From contig NZ_CP052135.1 of the NCBI RefSeq assembly GCF_012955605.1, positions 2,492,711 to 2,556,710 of the forward strand: a DNA stretch of 64,000 bases, read 5' to 3'. Positions 8,558 to 20,748 of the stretch are shown here, piece by piece. Within the stretch, counting starts at the first letter, position 1, and each line of letters starts with the position of its first letter. Both the position numbers and the translations under genes were made by a program. Under the pieces are notes generated by a model. That model had not been told where the DNA came from. It saw only the letters and a program-made list of their open reading frames with translations, and did not search any database. The stretch comes from Bacillus fonticola (lineage in GTDB: Bacteria > Bacillota > Bacilli > Bacillales > JC228).

Positions 8558-10151
8558 ATACTTGCTGAACAGCTTCTTCTCGTAGGGCATATTTTCTCCG
8601 TAACAATCCCAATACGAGAAAAGTAAGAAGAATCGTCACTACGAAGGAAAGCCATACAGATCCTGTAAAACCCATTAAGATAAAGCCAATCACACTGATA
8701 CCCCCACCGATAAGTGCGTAAGGTAATTGCGTCACAACATGGTCGATATGGTTCGATCCAGCCCCTGTACTCGAAAGAATTGTCGTATCCGAAATTGGTG
8801 AACAATGATCACCTAAAACAGATCCTGCCAATACCGCGGCCAATGCTGGAACGAGTAGCTCTACGTCAACTGCGACAAGAATGTCCCCGGCAATCGGTAA
8901 CAGGATAGCGAAACTTCCCCAACTTGTCCCTGTTGCAAACGCCATAAAGCCTGCCACAAGGAATAATAAAACCGGTAACCACGCAGATGAAATGGCTGAG
9001 TCTTGAATGAGGCCTGCTAAGTAACCTCCTGTGCCCAATTCACCAATAAGCGTTGCAATTGTCCAGGCAAAAATAAGAATATACACTGCTGGCAGCATCG
9101 ATTTTGAACCTTGTGAGAGTCCTGCTAAGAAGGTATGCCCTGGAAGCTTAGCGCCTACCCATTGCAAGGCTGCGACTACTGCACTAGCACTCCCCCCGAT
9201 AAATAAAGCGAAAGAGGAATCAGCATTTTCAAAGATGGAAAGCGGCGCAAAGCTTCCTCCTGCTGTCGCACCCGAATAGATCAATGCACCTACTGTAAAA
9301 ACAAATAGTGAGGCAATCGGGTAGACGAGTGCGCCAATTTTACCGAAATCAGATGTCGGCAGTGGCGTACCTGTTTCACCAGGCACGTCCTTCCCCTCAT
9401 CAAACAAAGTGCCTGTACGTAAAGCAAGTTCCTCGTGTTTCCTCATCGGGCCTACTCCAATCGACCAAATCGATGTAAACAAAACGAGTAGCAACGCCGT
9501 CCATACGTAGAGATTTGCCGGAATCGTAGCAAGAAACATACCGAGTTCAGATTCGTTCAAGCTATGCTTCGCGATGACGTCCGTTCCAAGGATACTAATA
9601 ATATACGCGCCCCAGCTCGACAATGGGGCAATGACACATATCGGGGCAGCTGTAGAGTCAATTAAATAGGCTAGTCGAGCTCTAGCTATCCGTTTACCGT
9701 CTGTAATCGGTTTCGCTACTTGTCCCACAGCTAAGCTATTAAAATAATCATCAATAAAGATTGCGATTCCGAGCATGAATGTAACGATTTGAGCCCCAGC
9801 CCGCGTCTTCACACGTTTCAGTGCCCAGACTCCAAATGCTTGAATGCCACCATTCATCGACATAAACGCGGTTGTAATCCCTAATAACAGTAAGAAACCT
9901 AAAATGTATAAGTTCCATGTGTTGAGGGCAAATCCACCCTCGCCTACTGAGTAAAAAACTCCAGAGACGGCTCCCCACAACGAACTCGCCGAATCACTTA
10001 CAAATTCTCCACCATTCCCAGCTGCATCAATCCCTAACAACACAGCCGCAGATAAAATACCTACACCAAGTGATAACAGCACACGACGCGTTAATAGCAC
10101 CATCACGATAGCAATCACCGGTGGAAGTAAAGAAAAAACTGTTTCTATCAT
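8556..10151 (-). CDS. NhaC-superfamily transporter, probable lysine importer (LysW type)
   Basis: 531 residues, about 12 membrane spans, GATAGGAGG ahead of the ATG. Motifs of the NhaC superfamily are present: FIDDYFNSL near residue 133, the duplicated GTSWGSFAILLP and VLGDHCSPISDTT segments. By sequence alone it would be called a Na/H antiporter. The leader, however, carries a lysine riboswitch, and NhaC-type proteins behind LYS elements have been predicted as lysine transporters (LysW). I therefore infer Na-coupled lysine uptake in the cytoplasmic membrane. An antiporter role is the alternative. Confidence 0.8.
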   Translation of the reverse strand: MIETVFSLLPPVIAIVMVLLTRRVLLSLGVGILSAAVLLGIDAAGNGGEFVSDSASSLWGAVSGVFYSVGEGGFALNTWNLYILGFLLLLGITTAFMSMNGGIQAFGVWALKRVKTRAGAQIVTFMLGIAIFIDDYFNSLAVGQVAKPITDGKRIARARLAYLIDSTAAPICVIAPLSSWGAYIISILGTDVIAKHSLNESELGMFLATIPANLYVWTALLLVLFTSIWSIGVGPMRKHEELALRTGTLFDEGKDVPGETGTPLPTSDFGKIGALVYPIASLFVFTVGALIYSGATAGGSFAPLSIFENADSSFALFIGGSASAVVAALQWVGAKLPGHTFLAGLSQGSKSMLPAVYILIFAWTIATLIGELGTGGYLAGLIQDSAISSAWLPVLLFLVAGFMAFATGTSWGSFAILLPIAGDILVAVDVELLVPALAAVLAGSVLGDHCSPISDTTILSSTGAGSNHIDHVVTQLPYALIGGGISVIGFILMGFTGSVWLSFVVTILLTFLVLGLLRRKYALREEAVQQV

Positions 10152-10197
10152 GGTTTTCTCCTCCTATCACATAGTGAGCTACATCTCGCAACACAAC

Positions 10198-10236
10198 AAC
10201 AAAAAAACGTCATGATCACAAGGATCACCACGTTAC
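10198..10236 (-). terminator. Attenuator terminator of the lysine riboswitch
   Basis: On the minus strand AACGTGGTGATC and GATCATGACGTT form a hairpin followed by TTTTTTT. It lies between the aptamer and the ribosome binding site, as expected for transcriptional attenuation when lysine is bound. Confidence 0.75.
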
Positions 10237-10257
10237 GTTTGGTATCCATTATTTGCG

Positions 10258-10440
10258 ATCTGTAGCTCCCCATTATGAGATAGATCTCATAATGACAGTG
10301 ATGACCTTCTTCAAGTCATCCCCAGAATGAAGTGAGGGAACACTCACTTCATTCTTCGGCATGCCTCCCTTTCGGCTTCCCTCATCGATGTCCTTCTCGG
10401 AAAGCGTACTTTTGAGCACATGCAGCCTCTACATATATCA
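10258..10440 (-). promoter_or_regulatory. Lysine riboswitch (L box)
   Basis: The minus strand shows the conserved blocks in order: AGAGGCTGC near the 5' end, GAGGGAAGCCGAAAGGGAGG, GCCGAAG, then the variable hairpin GAATGAAGTGAG/CTCACTTCATTC, and at the 3' end ACTGTCATTATGAG...CTCATAATGGGGAGC. The P1 arms ATATGTAG and CTACAGAT close it. It controls the adjacent NhaC-type gene. I identify it by the known LYS element core, and no covariance search was run. Confidence 0.9.
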
Positions 10441-10452
10441 ATGTCCCGTACT

Positions 10453-10481
10453 AGAATAGCAGGCAGTTCAAGCTTTGGCAA
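10453..10481 (-). promoter_or_regulatory. sigma-A promoter of the lysine riboswitch transcript
   Basis: TTGCCA (10481-10476) and TATTCT (10458-10453) are 17 bp apart and end about 15 bases before the aptamer. Confidence 0.6.
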
Positions 10482-10526
10482 GTGGAAATAGTTTGCACGC
10501 AATTTCTCATAGGACTCTCTCTATTC

Positions 10527-11312
10527 TTACTCTCTTGGTCCACTCAAAGGGAATTCAATTGCAGGTGATGGGACTCCACTAGTTTGCCCACCCTCAGAAT
10601 TGTCGTAGAAAAAATCCGGTACTTCTCCATCAAAGATTGTAGAGGCGATTAATACACTTTGATTCACAGTTGCACGCTCAGTTGCAAACGGAATGATAAT
10701 CTCAACGTTTACTTGAATGTCAGCGTATATAGCGAGAAACGAATTGTTAATTCCAAATTCCGTTATCTCGGCTCGAAGGTCTGCTTTTGCATCCCCAGCA
10801 GCTTGGAACCTAATGGGGATTTCTGGACCTAAGTTACCGAGCAGTGCATTTTGAGTCGCTTGACCAAGTGGTACTCTAAACACAAAGCCCTTTTCTTCAC
10901 TTGAATCGAGGTTCATTTTAACATCGGTTTGCATCTGCAAATCTTCAATATACCCACGTTCAGCCTTCTTAAGGTTTTCTTGAATAAGCTGAATGATTTC
11001 CGTTTGAACTTGGTTTACTTTGTTTGTGTTTATATCCCTATATGAAGAAGAGCCCTCTACTTCTATAAAATAATCTTCAACCTGTGTATTTTTGGAAATA
11101 TTTTCATTGATTGCACTGTTGATTACGCTTGTAGCGATCGTCCGTGTTTGTGTATCAGCATAGCTAATGAGTGTGGGCTTAATTCCTGCATTAATGAGCC
11201 ATAGCCCTGTTACAGTAGACAAAATGAAAAATACAACGCTCAATAAAAACACGTAACGAAAAGGTAAAGGGCCTCTTCTCATCTTAGGTCGTCTTCCCCG
11301 GAAGCGCGGCAA
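10527..11312 (-). CDS. yunB: Sporulation protein YunB
   Basis: 261 residues with an arginine-rich N-terminus (FRGRRPKMRRG), one N-terminal membrane helix (YVFLLSVVFFILSTVTGLWL) and a long extracytoplasmic domain, the layout of YunB. YunB is made in the mother cell and takes part in spore development in B. subtilis. Biochemical role unknown. Length is close to the B. subtilis protein (about 250 residues). It follows yunC in the same orientation but a 16-bp inverted repeat lies between, so the two may not be one transcript. Confidence 0.9.
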   Translation of the reverse strand: MPRFRGRRPKMRRGPLPFRYVFLLSVVFFILSTVTGLWLINAGIKPTLISYADTQTRTIATSVINSAINENISKNTQVEDYFIEVEGSSSYRDINTNKVNQVQTEIIQLIQENLKKAERGYIEDLQMQTDVKMNLDSSEEKGFVFRVPLGQATQNALLGNLGPEIPIRFQAAGDAKADLRAEITEFGINNSFLAIYADIQVNVEIIIPFATERATVNQSVLIASTIFDGEVPDFFYDNSEGGQTSGVPSPAIEFPLSGPRE

Positions 11313-11364
11313 GGCTCATCCCTCCTTATCCACCACTATATGCGCCCAACCGGGAAAATAGCAT

Positions 11365-11403
11365 CGGGCGACAAAAAACGATGTGTCCGTTTTTTGTCGC
11401 CCG
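11365..11403. repeat. Perfect 16-bp inverted repeat between yunC and yunB
   Basis: CGGGCGACAAAAAACG and CGTTTTTTGTCGCCCG are separated by 7 bases. A GC base and an A/T-rich top give a hairpin that ends yunC transcripts or marks a site. The T-tract lies inside the stem, unlike a standard intrinsic terminator. Confidence 0.75.
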
Positions 11404-11417
11404 AATGTTACCTATCC

Positions 11418-11732
11418 TTATGATTGTTCAACCATTTTTACAAGCGCGTCTTTGCCGATAGTACCCTTTGTGATGCCATATTTCGATTCAGCCTCCAACG
11501 TCACTGATTCAAGTGGGGCCTCCATTAATTGGTCAATCGTTTTAACGCCTGTAGCTCGCCCTGCCACGATATGGCGGTCTGCCAGCTTTTCATTCAACAG
11601 TTTGACGTCTAACGCGCCGCACATAATATACCCAATGTCGTTTTTCACAGCCATTAGGTGCGTTTTCGGAAGTTGAACAGAAACTGCAATAAATGTATGT
11701 CCTTTATATTCAATGGGGTATACATTCATCAT
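11418..11732 (-). CDS. yunC: YunC (DUF1805)
   Basis: 104 residues from ATG 11732 (AAAGGAG upstream; an earlier GTG overlaps that site). DUF1805 features are clear: VQLPKTHLMAVKNDIGYIMCGALDV, then AGRATGVKTIDQLMEAPLESVT. Members are small cytosolic proteins of unknown activity. It lies directly downstream of yunD, with 48 bases between them, in B. subtilis order. Confidence 0.88.
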   Translation of the reverse strand: MMNVYPIEYKGHTFIAVSVQLPKTHLMAVKNDIGYIMCGALDVKLLNEKLADRHIVAGRATGVKTIDQLMEAPLESVTLEAESKYGITKGTIGKDALVKMVEQS

Positions 11733-11780
11733 ACTCTTGCCCACTCCTTTCCTCGTTACAAAGTATGTAAACAGTGAAGA

Positions 11781-13118
11781 TTACGTGCGCTCTTGAATGG
11801 CTTCTTGAAGCAAGTGTCGTAAAAATTGTGGTAAGTGATACGTCTTTTGACAATGGTCAAAGGTCGGAAAAAAGTGACCATACGTAAACATATCGAGTGT
11901 AGCTACCGTGTACGAGCGTTCCTTCTCGATCTGTTCACCAGCAATTGAGAGTATGTGTGTGCCAGTCACTTCTGGGTACGTGACCAAATGGCCCATCTCT
12001 TTCCCGCGGAACCCGAGACCTTTAATTTCCAGATTATGCCAGCGGTCTTTTTTTACTTCCCGCAATACCTCAAGTAGCTCTTCTCCAGAGGTTTTTATCG
12101 TACACACGTTAATAGGATGTGGACAAGCTTGATGAAGAGTGGCTAGCGTAACAGATCCCTGCGGAAAATCATGAAGGATGACTCCTTCATTTATAAATGT
12201 AACATCAGCACCACTCCAATGATGAATATACTCACACAACCAGTTTGATACTTGATCCTTTTTAAGGTCGGTTGCAAGGATATTGATCACAGAGCTCTCC
12301 AGTCTCTTTATCCCATCTTTAACAAGCGTTTTTGCTAGCTGTGGTGTTTTGTTAGGAAGAAGACTAGTATCTGATAGCCGTGCCTCCTTGCTTAGAACGA
12401 TGCCGGCTTCCTTACCCCATGAAAGGCTAACGTGTCCAACCCACTGCCCCCATTTCCCAGCACAAGCTAAAAGAACGTCACCTACCCTTTTGCCTTGAGG
12501 AAGGACGTGATGAGTGTGAGCGCCTAAAATGACATCAATAGCTGGACACATGTCTGCCAACCGTTCATCTTCAGGAAGCCCTAAATGTGAGAGGACAACC
12601 ACGATATCAACCTCTCCTTTTATCCGTTCAACTTCTTGCTGAATGGTCGCAATCCCGTCTCCTACATCCCAACCTAACGCTTTATAAAACGGTACAAAGG
12701 GAACGGTTGCCCCGACAATACCGACCTTTGTTCCAAGCTCAGTATGCAGAATAGTAGATGGTATGCACCAAGACGGTCGTTCACCGGAAATCATAAACAA
12801 ATTCCCTACCACAACTGGGAAAGGTGCATCCTGATAAAGGATTTCTAATTCGCCAGGGGAAAATGTGATGCCTTCGTTATTTCCAATCGTCACTGCATCG
12901 GGTTGAAGCTCAACAAGCATCTGCCGATTGGATTGTCCTAAAGTCGCCTCCGTGAGTGGATGAGCACGATCGGCATGATCCCCTAAGTCAAATACAAATA
13001 CCGTATCTCCAGACTTTGTTAGTCGTTCTCGTTCCGTGTGAATGTATTCAGTAATGGCTCCCCATTGTTCAAAGTGACTGTGTATATCGTTGATGTGGTA
13101 TAAGTGAATCGTTTCCAA
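11781..13118 (-). CDS. yunD: YunD, metallophosphoesterase/5'-nucleotidase family
   Basis: About 446 residues. The N-terminal calcineurin-like domain shows HINDIHSHFEQW, DLGDHADR, TIGNNEG and GAHTHH, the two-metal ligand motifs of 5'-nucleotidase/2',3'-cyclic phosphodiesterases. The C-terminal half (FINEGVI, then LGFRG) is the 5'-nucleotidase substrate domain. No signal peptide is seen, so it should be cytosolic. I place the start at TTG 13118, giving METIHLYHIND, because the GGAGAGGAGG site lies inside the codons of the longer ATG frame. Likely cotranscribed with yunC. Confidence 0.85.
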   Translation of the reverse strand: METIHLYHINDIHSHFEQWGAITEYIHTERERLTKSGDTVFVFDLGDHADRAHPLTEATLGQSNRQMLVELQPDAVTIGNNEGITFSPGELEILYQDAPFPVVVGNLFMISGERPSWCIPSTILHTELGTKVGIVGATVPFVPFYKALGWDVGDGIATIQQEVERIKGEVDIVVVLSHLGLPEDERLADMCPAIDVILGAHTHHVLPQGKRVGDVLLACAGKWGQWVGHVSLSWGKEAGIVLSKEARLSDTSLLPNKTPQLAKTLVKDGIKRLESSVINILATDLKKDQVSNWLCEYIHHWSGADVTFINEGVILHDFPQGSVTLATLHQACPHPINVCTIKTSGEELLEVLREVKKDRWHNLEIKGLGFRGKEMGHLVTYPEVTGTHILSIAGEQIEKERSYTVATLDMFTYGHFFPTFDHCQKTYHLPQFLRHLLQEAIQERT

Positions 13119-13171
13119 GATCGTCCTCCTCTCCAAACAATATTTTTAAAATTTTCGAATCCTCCCAGCGC

Positions 13172-13213
13172 AAAAAACAAACCTCGCCAACCTGTAATAG
13201 GTGGCGAGGTTGT
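13172..13213 (-). terminator. Terminator of the suf operon
   Basis: Stem AACCTCGCCACC / GGTTGGCGAGGTT, then TGTTTTTTG on the minus strand, 15 bases after the sufB stop. Confidence 0.85.
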
Positions 13214-13228
13214 GTGAGAAATCGAATA

Positions 13229-14626
13229 TTACCCGATAGAACCTTCCATCTCAAACTTGATCAGGCGGTTCATCTCTACAGCATATTCCATTGGAAGTTC
13301 TTTTGTAAATGGTTCGATAAAGCCCATCACGATCATTTCAGTTGCTTCTTCTTCTGAAATGCCGCGACTCATGAGATAGAACAATTGCTCTTCAGATACT
13401 TTCGAAACCTTCGCTTCGTGCTCTAAGGAGATGTTGTCGTTTAGGATCTCATTGTACGGAATCGTGTCAGAGGTGGATTTGTTATCCATGATAAGCGTGT
13501 CACACTCGATGTTAGAGCGCGCTCCCTCTGCTTTGCGTCCGAAGTGAACAATCCCACGATACGTTACTTTCCCACCTTGTTTTGAGATCGATTTAGAAAC
13601 GATCGTAGAAGATGTGTTTGGTGCTAAATGATGCATTTTCGCACCAGCGTCTTGGTGTTGACCTTTTCCTGCAAGCGCGATGGAAAGCGTCATACCGCGG
13701 GCACCTTCTCCTCGAAGGATGACTGCTGGATATTTCATCGTTAATTTAGAACCGATATTTCCATCGATCCATTCCATCGTCGCATTCGCATCACAAACAG
13801 CACGCTTTGTCACAAGGTTATAAACGTTATTCGCCCAGTTTTGGATCGTTGTATAGCGGCAGTATCCTCCGTCTTTCACGATGATCTCTACAACTGCACT
13901 GTGTAGTGAATTTGTCGTGTACACAGGAGCTGTACAGCCTTCTACGTAGTGAACGTGCGCGCCTTCGTCAACGATAATGAGTGTACGCTCAAATTGTCCC
14001 ATGTTTTCTGAATTGATGCGGAAGTACGCTTGAAGTGGCGTATCCACTTTAATGCCTTTTGGTACGTAGATGAACGAGCCACCAGACCAGACGGCAGAGT
14101 TCAATGCTGAAAATTTATTGTCTGCAGCAGGGATGACTTTACCGAAATGCTCGCGAAAGATGTCCTCGTTTTCTTTTAACGCTGTGTCAGTGTCTTTGAA
14201 AACGATGCCTAGCTCTTCCAAGTCCTCTTTCATGTTATGATACACAACTTCGGATTCATATTGTGCCGAAACCCCTGCCAAATATTTTTGCTCTGCTTCT
14301 GGAATTCCAAGTTTATCAAACGTTTGCTTGATTTCCTCAGGCACCTCATCCCATGAACGTTCTGACCGTTCAGATGGCTTTACGTAGTACGTAATTTCGT
14401 CGAAGTTAAGCCCTGCCAAATCACCACCCCATTGTGGCATTGGCATTTTGTAGAACTGTTCCAGAGACTTCAAACGGAAATCTAACATCCATTGAGGTTC
14501 TTCTTTCATACGTGAGATTTCTTCGACGATCTCGCGCGTAAGACCTCGCTTCGAACGAAAAATTGATACGTCTTTATCATGGAAGCCATACTTGTAATCG
14601 CCGATCTCTGGCATTTTTTTTGCCAT
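13229..14626 (-). CDS. sufB: Fe-S cluster scaffold SufB
   Basis: 465 residues, typical SufB length. SufB is the main scaffold of the SufBCD complex that assembles Fe-S clusters in the cytosol. Family blocks are clear: [31 protein letters not shown] with its cysteine, and [23 protein letters not shown] near the C-terminus. Last gene of sufCDSUB, 21 bases after sufU. The operon order equals that of B. subtilis, where suf is the essential Fe-S pathway. Confidence 0.97.
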   Translation of the reverse strand: MAKKMPEIGDYKYGFHDKDVSIFRSKRGLTREIVEEISRMKEEPQWMLDFRLKSLEQFYKMPMPQWGGDLAGLNFDEITYYVKPSERSERSWDEVPEEIKQTFDKLGIPEAEQKYLAGVSAQYESEVVYHNMKEDLEELGIVFKDTDTALKENEDIFREHFGKVIPAADNKFSALNSAVWSGGSFIYVPKGIKVDTPLQAYFRINSENMGQFERTLIIVDEGAHVHYVEGCTAPVYTTNSLHSAVVEIIVKDGGYCRYTTIQNWANNVYNLVTKRAVCDANATMEWIDGNIGSKLTMKYPAVILRGEGARGMTLSIALAGKGQHQDAGAKMHHLAPNTSSTIVSKSISKQGGKVTYRGIVHFGRKAEGARSNIECDTLIMDNKSTSDTIPYNEILNDNISLEHEAKVSKVSEEQLFYLMSRGISEEEATEMIVMGFIEPFTKELPMEYAVEMNRLIKFEMEGSIG

Positions 14627-14647
14627 GCTTCATTCCTCCTCGTTTAT

Positions 14648-17608
<2,961 letters not shown>

Positions 17609-17625
17609 ATCCATCCTCCTACCCC

Positions 17626-18411
17626 TTACGCTTCTTGCCCGACTGTTTCGTCTTCAATACCAAGCTCTTGTTTAATCCAGTCATAGCCCTCTGCTTCTAA
17701 TCGTTGAGCAAGTTCTGCCCCACCTGATTTCACAACGCGTCCTTGCATCATCACGTGGACGTGGTCTGGAGTGATGTAGTTTAAAAGACGTTGGTAATGA
17801 GTAATAATAAGGCAACCGAACTCTTCGCCACGCATTTTATTAATCCCTTTTGATACTACTTTTAGTGCATCAATATCTAGTCCTGAGTCTATCTCATCTA
17901 AGATAGCAATTGCTGGTTCAATCATCATTAATTGTAGAATTTCATTGCGTTTTTTCTCTCCACCAGAAAAGCCTTCATTAAGGTAACGTTGCGCCATATC
18001 TAGATCCATTTCAAGATACTCCATCATGTTATCCATTTTCTTAATGAACTTCATAAGAGAAATCTCATCGCCTTCCTCACGGCGAGCATTAATGGAAGAA
18101 CGTAGGAAATCCGCATTTGTAACACCGCTTATTTCAGAAGGATACTGCATAGCGAGGAAAAGTCCAGCTTTTGCACGCTCATCTACTTCCATCTCAAGTA
18201 CGTTCTCTCCATCTAAAAGGATCTCTCCCTTTGTTACTTTGTATTTCGGATGGCCCATAATGGCTGCTGAAAGAGTCGATTTCCCAGTTCCGTTCGGTCC
18301 CATGATGGCATGGATTTCTCCACCCTTTACCTCTAGGTTGACCCCTTTCAAAATTTCCTTCCCTTCAATTTCCACGTGTAGATCCTTGATTATTAACGTT
18401 GATCCAGCCAT
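17626..18411 (-). CDS. sufC: Fe-S assembly ATPase SufC
   Basis: 261 residues from ATG 18411 (MAGSTLIIKDLHV; GGAGG 8 bases upstream). ABC-type ATPase of the SufBCD complex: Walker A GPNGTGKST, Q-loop in AMQYPSEISG, signature FSGGEKKRNE, Walker B AILDEIDSGLD. The LDEIDSGLD form and lack of membrane partners mark SufC. First gene of sufCDSUB, behind a good sigma-A promoter. Confidence 0.97.
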   Translation of the reverse strand: MAGSTLIIKDLHVEIEGKEILKGVNLEVKGGEIHAIMGPNGTGKSTLSAAIMGHPKYKVTKGEILLDGENVLEMEVDERAKAGLFLAMQYPSEISGVTNADFLRSSINARREEGDEISLMKFIKKMDNMMEYLEMDLDMAQRYLNEGFSGGEKKRNEILQLMMIEPAIAILDEIDSGLDIDALKVVSKGINKMRGEEFGCLIITHYQRLLNYITPDHVHVMMQGRVVKSGGAELAQRLEAEGYDWIKQELGIEDETVGQEA

Positions 18412-18471
18412 GTTCCATACCTCCATCTATGGTCAGTTACTTATAACCATTCTCAATTTATTCTCATTCTA

Positions 18472-18500
18472 ATTTTAGTACAATTCGTGTTCATATGCAA
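18472..18500 (-). promoter_or_regulatory. sigma-A promoter of the suf operon
   Basis: TTGCAT (18500-18495) and TAAAAT (18477-18472) with exactly 17 bp between them, about 60 bases before the sufC start. Confidence 0.65.
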
Positions 18501-18593
18501 CCAACGAAACCGACTTGTACCGTATTCTCTCTACTTTAACATAAATGCGTATGGACGCACTAGGAGATGGGTTGACATGCAATTACACACAAA

Positions 18594-18630
18594 AAAGAGG
18601 CTGCACTTCTCATGTGCACACCTCTGCTCA
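18594..18630 (-). terminator. Terminator after the small 18646-18831 gene
   Basis: On the minus strand GAGGTGTGCAC / GTGCAGCCTC forms a stem followed by TTTTTTG. Confidence 0.75.
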
Positions 18631-18645
18631 TATAAGTAATTTCAT

Positions 18646-18831
18646 CTAAAGTAATGTTTGGCCTCTACGCCCTAGGTCAGCGATCAATCTTTGCGATTGT
18701 TCATATTCCTGTTGGCGTTCTTGTTCTACTTTCATTCGTACTTCGTGCTTTCGCGCATACAATTCATACCCAACTCCATGTGTGGCACGAAATCCCTTTT
18801 CCATTTCCGGTGTGACATTCAAGTTTATCAC
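18646..18831 (-). CDS. Small charged protein of unknown function
   Basis: 61 residues, GTG start overlapping the stop of the frame above it (GTGA), and a proper terminator 16 bases after the stop. Highly charged and helical, with a KHEVRMKVEQERQQEYEQSQ stretch that could form a coiled coil. No domain is recognised. The position between the suf operon and the metQ terminator and its own terminator suggest a real transcript. Gene status moderately supported, function unknown. Confidence 0.5.
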   Translation of the reverse strand: MINLNVTPEMEKGFRATHGVGYELYARKHEVRMKVEQERQQEYEQSQRLIADLGRRGQTLL

Positions 18832-19085
18832 TTGTGTAATGTCGGTTCATTCCCTTCCGGCTTTTTTTCAACAGTTATTATCTTATCACGATAGACACTT
18901 GGATGTACACTTCCATAAAAGGCCTTGACACATGATGAGAGCGTTTGAGGTACCATGAAGGCGCATACACGGCAATCAGGAGTACGTTTCCTCCCAAATC
19001 GTCTACTATGCGGCTTGTCCTCTACTTTATTGTTTGAGTTGTTGAAGTTCTTAAATCGCCTCTTGTACAAGAGTATGCACCACAA
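18828..19085 (-). CDS. Possible small protein upstream of and coupled to the 18646-18831 gene
   Basis: 85 residues at most. The frame ends in a 4-base overlap with the next start. It carries a CRVC pair and basic residues (RRFGRKRTPDCRVCAF). No clear ribosome binding site precedes the first ATG, so the true start may lie further in or the frame may be non-coding. It begins downstream of the metQ terminator. Not recognised. Confidence 0.3.
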   Translation of the reverse strand: MWCILLYKRRFKNFNNSNNKVEDKPHSRRFGRKRTPDCRVCAFMVPQTLSSCVKAFYGSVHPSVYRDKIITVEKKPEGNEPTLHK

Positions 19086-19116
19086 AGAATGTGACTATAC
19101 GCTATCGAAATCATGT

Positions 19117-19152
19117 AAAAAGCAGCGTACCAAATTTGGCACGCTACTTTTG
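19117..19152 (-). terminator. Terminator of metNPQ
   Basis: Minus-strand stem AGCGTGCCAAA / TTTGGTACGCT followed by GCTTTTTA, 35 bases after the metQ stop. Confidence 0.75.
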
Positions 19153-19186
19153 TTCGATCGTGGATTTCAGGCCCTTAACTGAATGA

Positions 19187-20050
19187 TTACTCTCCGGAGC
19201 CTGCACCTACAGGAACAACGGCGCCTTCGTACTCCTCAAGGATGAAGTTTTGGATCTCTTCTGATTGCAATACTTCGACTAGCTTCTGAATAGCCTCATT
19301 ATCTTCGTCTCCAGATTTAACAGCAATTACGTTTACGTATGGTGATTCAGAGTCTTCAATCGCAATAGCATCTTCCAATGGATTCAAACCAGCGTCGATT
19401 GCGTAGTTTGAATTGATCAACACCGCATCACCCTCATCTTGTGCATATAATTGCGGAAGAAGTGCCGCTTCATAATCTGCATCAAATTGTAAATTTTTCG
19501 GGTTGTCAACAATGTCTTCTGTTGTTGCCTTTGTTTTATCAATTCCTTCAGCAAGCGTGATTAAGCCTTCTTTTTCAAGCATAGCTAAAATACGCCCATG
19601 ATCGGCAACAGAGTTACTCATCAGGATTTCCGCGCCTTCTGGAAGATCCTCTAGACTTTCGTATTTGTTTGAATACACACCAATTGGTTCAATGTGAATA
19701 CCGCCTGCGTTAACAAAATCGTACCCTTTTGCAGCGATTTCAGACTCTAGATAAGGAATGTGTTGGAAATAGTTTGCATCTAATACCCCTGACTCAAGGT
19801 CTTGGTTCGGCAATATATAATCTTGGTATGGCTCGATGACTAAATCAATTCCTGCTTCTGCTAAAATTGGCTTTGCCTCTTCTAAAATCTCTGCATGAGG
19901 GACGTTTGAAGCACCCACCACAAGCTCTGTCATTTCTTCATTACCTTCACCTTCAGTAGTTCCTTCAGTTCCTTCTTCTTCTGTAGTACCACAAGCAGCT
20001 AATAGAAGGATTAGTGCTGTAGTAAGTATTGCAACTAGCCATTTTTTCAT
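19187..20050 (-). CDS. metQ: Methionine ABC transporter, binding lipoprotein MetQ
   Basis: 287 residues. Lipoprotein signal ending LLLAAC, then an acidic linker (GTEEEGTEG) and the NLPA-family binding domain: VVGASNVPHAEILE, DANYFQHIPYLE, SNSVADHGRILAMLEK. It captures methionine outside the membrane. Last gene of metN-metP-metQ, controlled by the upstream SAM-I riboswitch. Confidence 0.94.
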   Translation of the reverse strand: MKKWLVAILTTALILLLAACGTTEEEGTEGTTEGEGNEEMTELVVGASNVPHAEILEEAKPILAEAGIDLVIEPYQDYILPNQDLESGVLDANYFQHIPYLESEIAAKGYDFVNAGGIHIEPIGVYSNKYESLEDLPEGAEILMSNSVADHGRILAMLEKEGLITLAEGIDKTKATTEDIVDNPKNLQFDADYEAALLPQLYAQDEGDAVLINSNYAIDAGLNPLEDAIAIEDSESPYVNVIAVKSGDEDNEAIQKLVEVLQSEEIQNFILEEYEGAVVPVGAGSGE

Positions 20051-20079
20051 GAGTAATCTCTCCTTTGTTTTGTTGTTGT

Positions 20080-20748
20080 TTATCTTTTATCTATGAATCG
20101 TGTTAATACATCCCCTACTGCCTGGATTGCAAACACGATTACTAAAATAAGAATGGTTGCCATAAGTGTGACATCTTCTTGCGCTCTTTGGAAACCTTCT
20201 AAATACGCCAGATTCCCAAGGCCTCCTGCACCAATGACACCTGCCATAGCGGTGAAACCAACAAGTGCAATCGCCGTAACCGTAATTCCAGAAATAAGCG
20301 CGGGCATGGATTCGGGAAGAAGCACTTTCCAAATGACAGTGCTTGTCTTTGCTCCCATTGCTTTCGCCGCCTCCAGCACTCCTTTGTCTACTTCGCGCAA
20401 TCCTATTTCAACAAGGCGCGCGTAAAAAGGGGCAGATCCTATGATTAAGGAAGGGAGCGCAGCGTTTGGACCACGCACCGTATCAATTAAAAACTTCGTA
20501 AAAGGAAGAAGAAGTACGATTAGAATAATGAACGGAATCGAACGAAACACGTTGACCACTACACTGACAAGTAAATTGACAAGTTTATTTTGCCAAACGT
20601 GACCTTGTGACGTGAGAAATAGGAGTAAACCTAACAAAATACCTAACACGAATGTCATCGCGACCGCCATCAACGTCATGTATAACGTTTCCATAGTCGC
20701 CTCGTTCATCTTGTCCCAATCGACGTTAGGGAACCATGCTTCAATCAT
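20080..20748 (-). CDS. metP: Methionine ABC transporter, permease MetP
   Basis: 222 residues, about five membrane helices. MetI/MetP family: the SIPFIILIVLLLPFT block and the EAA loop LEAAKAMGAKTSTVIWKVLL. Its start overlaps the metN stop by 4 bases (ATGA), so the two are translationally coupled. It forms the membrane channel of the methionine importer. Confidence 0.94.
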   Translation of the reverse strand: MIEAWFPNVDWDKMNEATMETLYMTLMAVAMTFVLGILLGLLLFLTSQGHVWQNKLVNLLVSVVVNVFRSIPFIILIVLLLPFTKFLIDTVRGPNAALPSLIIGSAPFYARLVEIGLREVDKGVLEAAKAMGAKTSTVIWKVLLPESMPALISGITVTAIALVGFTAMAGVIGAGGLGNLAYLEGFQRAQEDVTLMATILILVIVFAIQAVGDVLTRFIDKR

